Assembly (NCBI GenBank): GCA_022842065.1
Contig: JALHQH010000034.1
Location: 29,802-93,801 of the forward strand
DNA from: Caldilineaceae bacterium
GTDB taxonomy: Bacteria > Chloroflexota > Anaerolineae > Caldilineales > Caldilineaceae
Reading direction: 5' to 3'
DNA length: 64,000 nucleotides
The notes under the pieces are model-generated. The model made no database searches and was not told where the DNA came from. It saw nothing but the letters and a program-made list of their open reading frames with translations. The number at the start of each line of letters is the position of its first letter. Within the stretch, counting starts at the first letter, position 1. Position numbers and translations under genes: made by a program. Shown here in pieces: positions 62,559 to 64,000 of this stretch.

Positions 62559-63785
62559 TTAGGCTGATACGCGGATATAATTCTGGCGGGTTTCGTAGCT
62601 GATGTTGCCGAGGTTGGTGAAATATTTGGCGGCGTCCAGCCAGGTTTCTTGGACGTTGCCCATTGCGGCTTCAAATTCGTCGATGGTCTCGGCTGAGTTG
62701 AGTTCAATCGCGTTGAATTGCATCACCATTGGGATCTCTTTGCCCTCGATCCAGTCGGCGGCATATTGACCCCAGGCGTAACCCATCATCGGGTAGGCGA
62801 AGGCAAAGCTGGCCTTGTAGGGGCCACCATCGCGGATCTTTTTCAGCGCTTCGGCATCGCCGTCAATGCCTGACATGTAAATATTCTCACCAGCTTTGCC
62901 CGCCGCTTCGACCGCAGCCAGCGCCCCCAGCACCAGGGTGTCGCCACCGAGGATCACATTGATATCGGGATGGGCCTGGAGGACGGTGTTCATCGTGTTA
63001 AAGCCGGCTTCATTGGTGATCGCCCCGGCGTTGACATCGCTGACAATTTCGACCCCTTCGCCCGCGGTCTTCACCCCATCCAAGACGCCCTGATGGCGGG
63101 CGATCAACACCTCAATCGTGTCGATGTTGTAGTAGTGGACCTTGGCCTTGCCATCCGCATTTTCGGTGATCCACTTGGCCGCGGCCAACCCTTGGGTGTA
63201 GCCAACCTTGTACTGATCGGCGACCGCTTGGGTCGTGCTCGGCGGTGTTACCAGGGAGAGCACGGCAATACCCTGGTCAATCGCCTGCTGCATCAGCGGC
63301 GCTTGGGCGTTGGCATCAAGCGGTTGGATGCAGAGGGCGGCAATCCCGCGTTGCAGGAAGGTGTTGATCTGTTCAATATTCTTGGCCGAATCATCGTTGG
63401 CAATGGCCGTAATAAATTCCAGCCCGCGCTCTTCTGCTGCCATTTGGATCGAATTCGTGATCGCCAGGAAGAATTCGGCATTCGAGGTATTGGCCCAGGC
63501 AATGCGCTTGGGCAGATCCGGGATCTCGCCAATCTTGTCATTGGCTGCAAATGGTTGCAGCGTTTTGGGATCAGGGCCGGTGTCACTGGCGGCTTCTGGG
63601 GCTGGTGCCGCTGTATTTTCGGCTGCGGGGGCGGCAGGGGCAGCCACACAGGCGGCCAAAAGGCTCGCGCCCGTGCCGACGACCATCAACCCCTTGAGCA
63701 GTTGACGCCGTGAGAATGGCGTTGCCGCGGAAAAGTGTGGCGTGTTGAATAAGGGCTGGCCGGCATTGTCTGAATGATTTGCCAT
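62559..63785 (-). CDS. Ribose-type ABC substrate-binding lipoprotein with Tat signal
   Basis: 408 residues from ATG 63785 (GAAGGA about 9 nt upstream); the frame upstream is leader, not coding. Tat motif SRRQLLKGLMVV (RR at 26-27) and lipobox LLAAC (Cys46), then an Ala/Pro tether. The mature part is a periplasmic-binding-protein type 1 (LacI/RbsB-like) fold: IAWANTSNAEFFLAIT, AALCIQPLDANAQAPLMQ, VILGGDTLVLGALAAVEAAG, YMSGIDGDAEALKKI. Captures a pentose or similar sugar for the fused permease/ATPase. Confidence 0.92.
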   Translation of the reverse strand: MANHSDNAGQPLFNTPHFSAATPFSRRQLLKGLMVVGTGASLLAACVAAPAAPAAENTAAPAPEAASDTGPDPKTLQPFAANDKIGEIPDLPKRIAWANTSNAEFFLAITNSIQMAAEERGLEFITAIANDDSAKNIEQINTFLQRGIAALCIQPLDANAQAPLMQQAIDQGIAVLSLVTPPSTTQAVADQYKVGYTQGLAAAKWITENADGKAKVHYYNIDTIEVLIARHQGVLDGVKTAGEGVEIVSDVNAGAITNEAGFNTMNTVLQAHPDINVILGGDTLVLGALAAVEAAGKAGENIYMSGIDGDAEALKKIRDGGPYKASFAFAYPMMGYAWGQYAADWIEGKEIPMVMQFNAIELNSAETIDEFEAAMGNVQETWLDAAKYFTNLGNISYETRQNYIRVSA

Positions 63786-63911
63786 ACGAGTCTGTCCTTC
63801 TGTGAAATTGAATGAATAAAGGGTAGGTTGAAAAACAAATGACCGATGCAAATGACACAAGCTGTACGCAACAGAGACAGCGGGGCACGAGCGAAGCATA
63901 GGGGTAGCGGG

Positions 63912-63941
63912 ATCATACCTTAGGGGCAAAGCTTTTGTCAA
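63912..63941 (-). promoter_or_regulatory. Strong sigma-70 promoter for the sugar operon
   Basis: On the minus strand -35 TTGACA (63936-63941), 18-bp spacer, -10 TATGAT (63912-63917). Transcription would begin near 63904, giving a leader of about 120 nt before the binding-protein ATG at 63785. To the right (63942-64000) I see no gene. Confidence 0.65.
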
Positions 63942-64000
63942 AGGACTTTTTGAGGGCAGAGTGCCGTCGTTTTCGGATGGAGTTCCCCAGCCACCGCAAA

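Overview
The window reads as a chromosome segment of a large-genome, high-GC heterotrophic bacterium, most probably a Chloroflexota member of the Anaerolineae/Caldilineales type. This is an inference from gene content, not from a marker gene. It rests on several ABC sugar-import operons with lipoprotein binding proteins, three PhyH-type dioxygenases, an alpha-2-macroglobulin lipoprotein, a CHAT/NTPase/TPR protein, a coiled-coil/HNH pair, frequent TTG/GTG starts, and intergenic spaces full of short-period repeats and hairpins. I saw no rRNA, tRNA, CRISPR array, phage gene or transposase gene.

Layout. (1) 1-3185, minus strand: a small operon (atypical NAD-dependent epimerase, DapA-like aldolase, Gfo/Idh/MocA oxidoreductase cut by the window edge). 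It is divergent from (2) 3592-18298, plus strand: a ROK repressor and about 12 catabolic and transport genes (Gfo/Idh/MocA-like, sugar-type ABC importer without ATPase, two amidohydrolase-fold proteins, PhyH, C-N hydrolase, class-III aminotransferase, D-2-hydroxyacid dehydrogenase, double alpha/beta-hydrolase, second PhyH). Two near-palindromic ROK-type sites lie between the divergent transcripts. (3) 18.3-35.3 kb: an eroded region with truncated genes (sugar-phosphate isomerase, AraC, DUF418, ZnuB-like permease and others) among intact ones (FAD monooxygenase, TetR, esterase, CPBP protease, K+ channel, alpha-2-macroglobulin). It holds a 1.8-kb duplication of a CPBP-protease/K+-channel pair; copy 1 is dead and copy 2 intact. 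(4) 34.7-41.4 kb, minus: a zinc-homeostasis locus (Fur/Zur-type regulator, PLP-like gene with an internal TGA, two CobW GTPases, WD40 protein, FmdB-type zinc ribbon, truncated ZnuB-like permease). (5) 41.6-48 kb: AraC regulator, a second ABC sugar operon, a third PhyH, and a Crp-type regulator. (6) 48.2-50.9 kb: a membrane protein, a large secreted protein, and a coiled-coil/HNH pair. (7) 51-58.2 kb, minus: a CHAT-peptidase/STAND-NTPase plus TPR protein (one ancestral gene, now split), a subtilase, a Tat-exported phosphoesterase and a DsrE-like protein, which look like a proteolytic signalling or conflict locus. (8) 58.4-63.8 kb, minus: epimerase, SDR, a permease-ATPase fusion of RbsC/RbsA type and its Tat-lipoprotein binding protein.

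The most unusual signal is non-coding. Almost every gene boundary carries a long hairpin, many starting 0-11 nt after a stop codon. Comparing the two copies of the duplicated segment shows that at least two of these hairpins are insertions: they sit in codons of formerly intact genes, share ends and a core, and are flanked by 3-bp TTA/TAA direct repeats. Two further hairpin families with their own terminal repeats are also visible.
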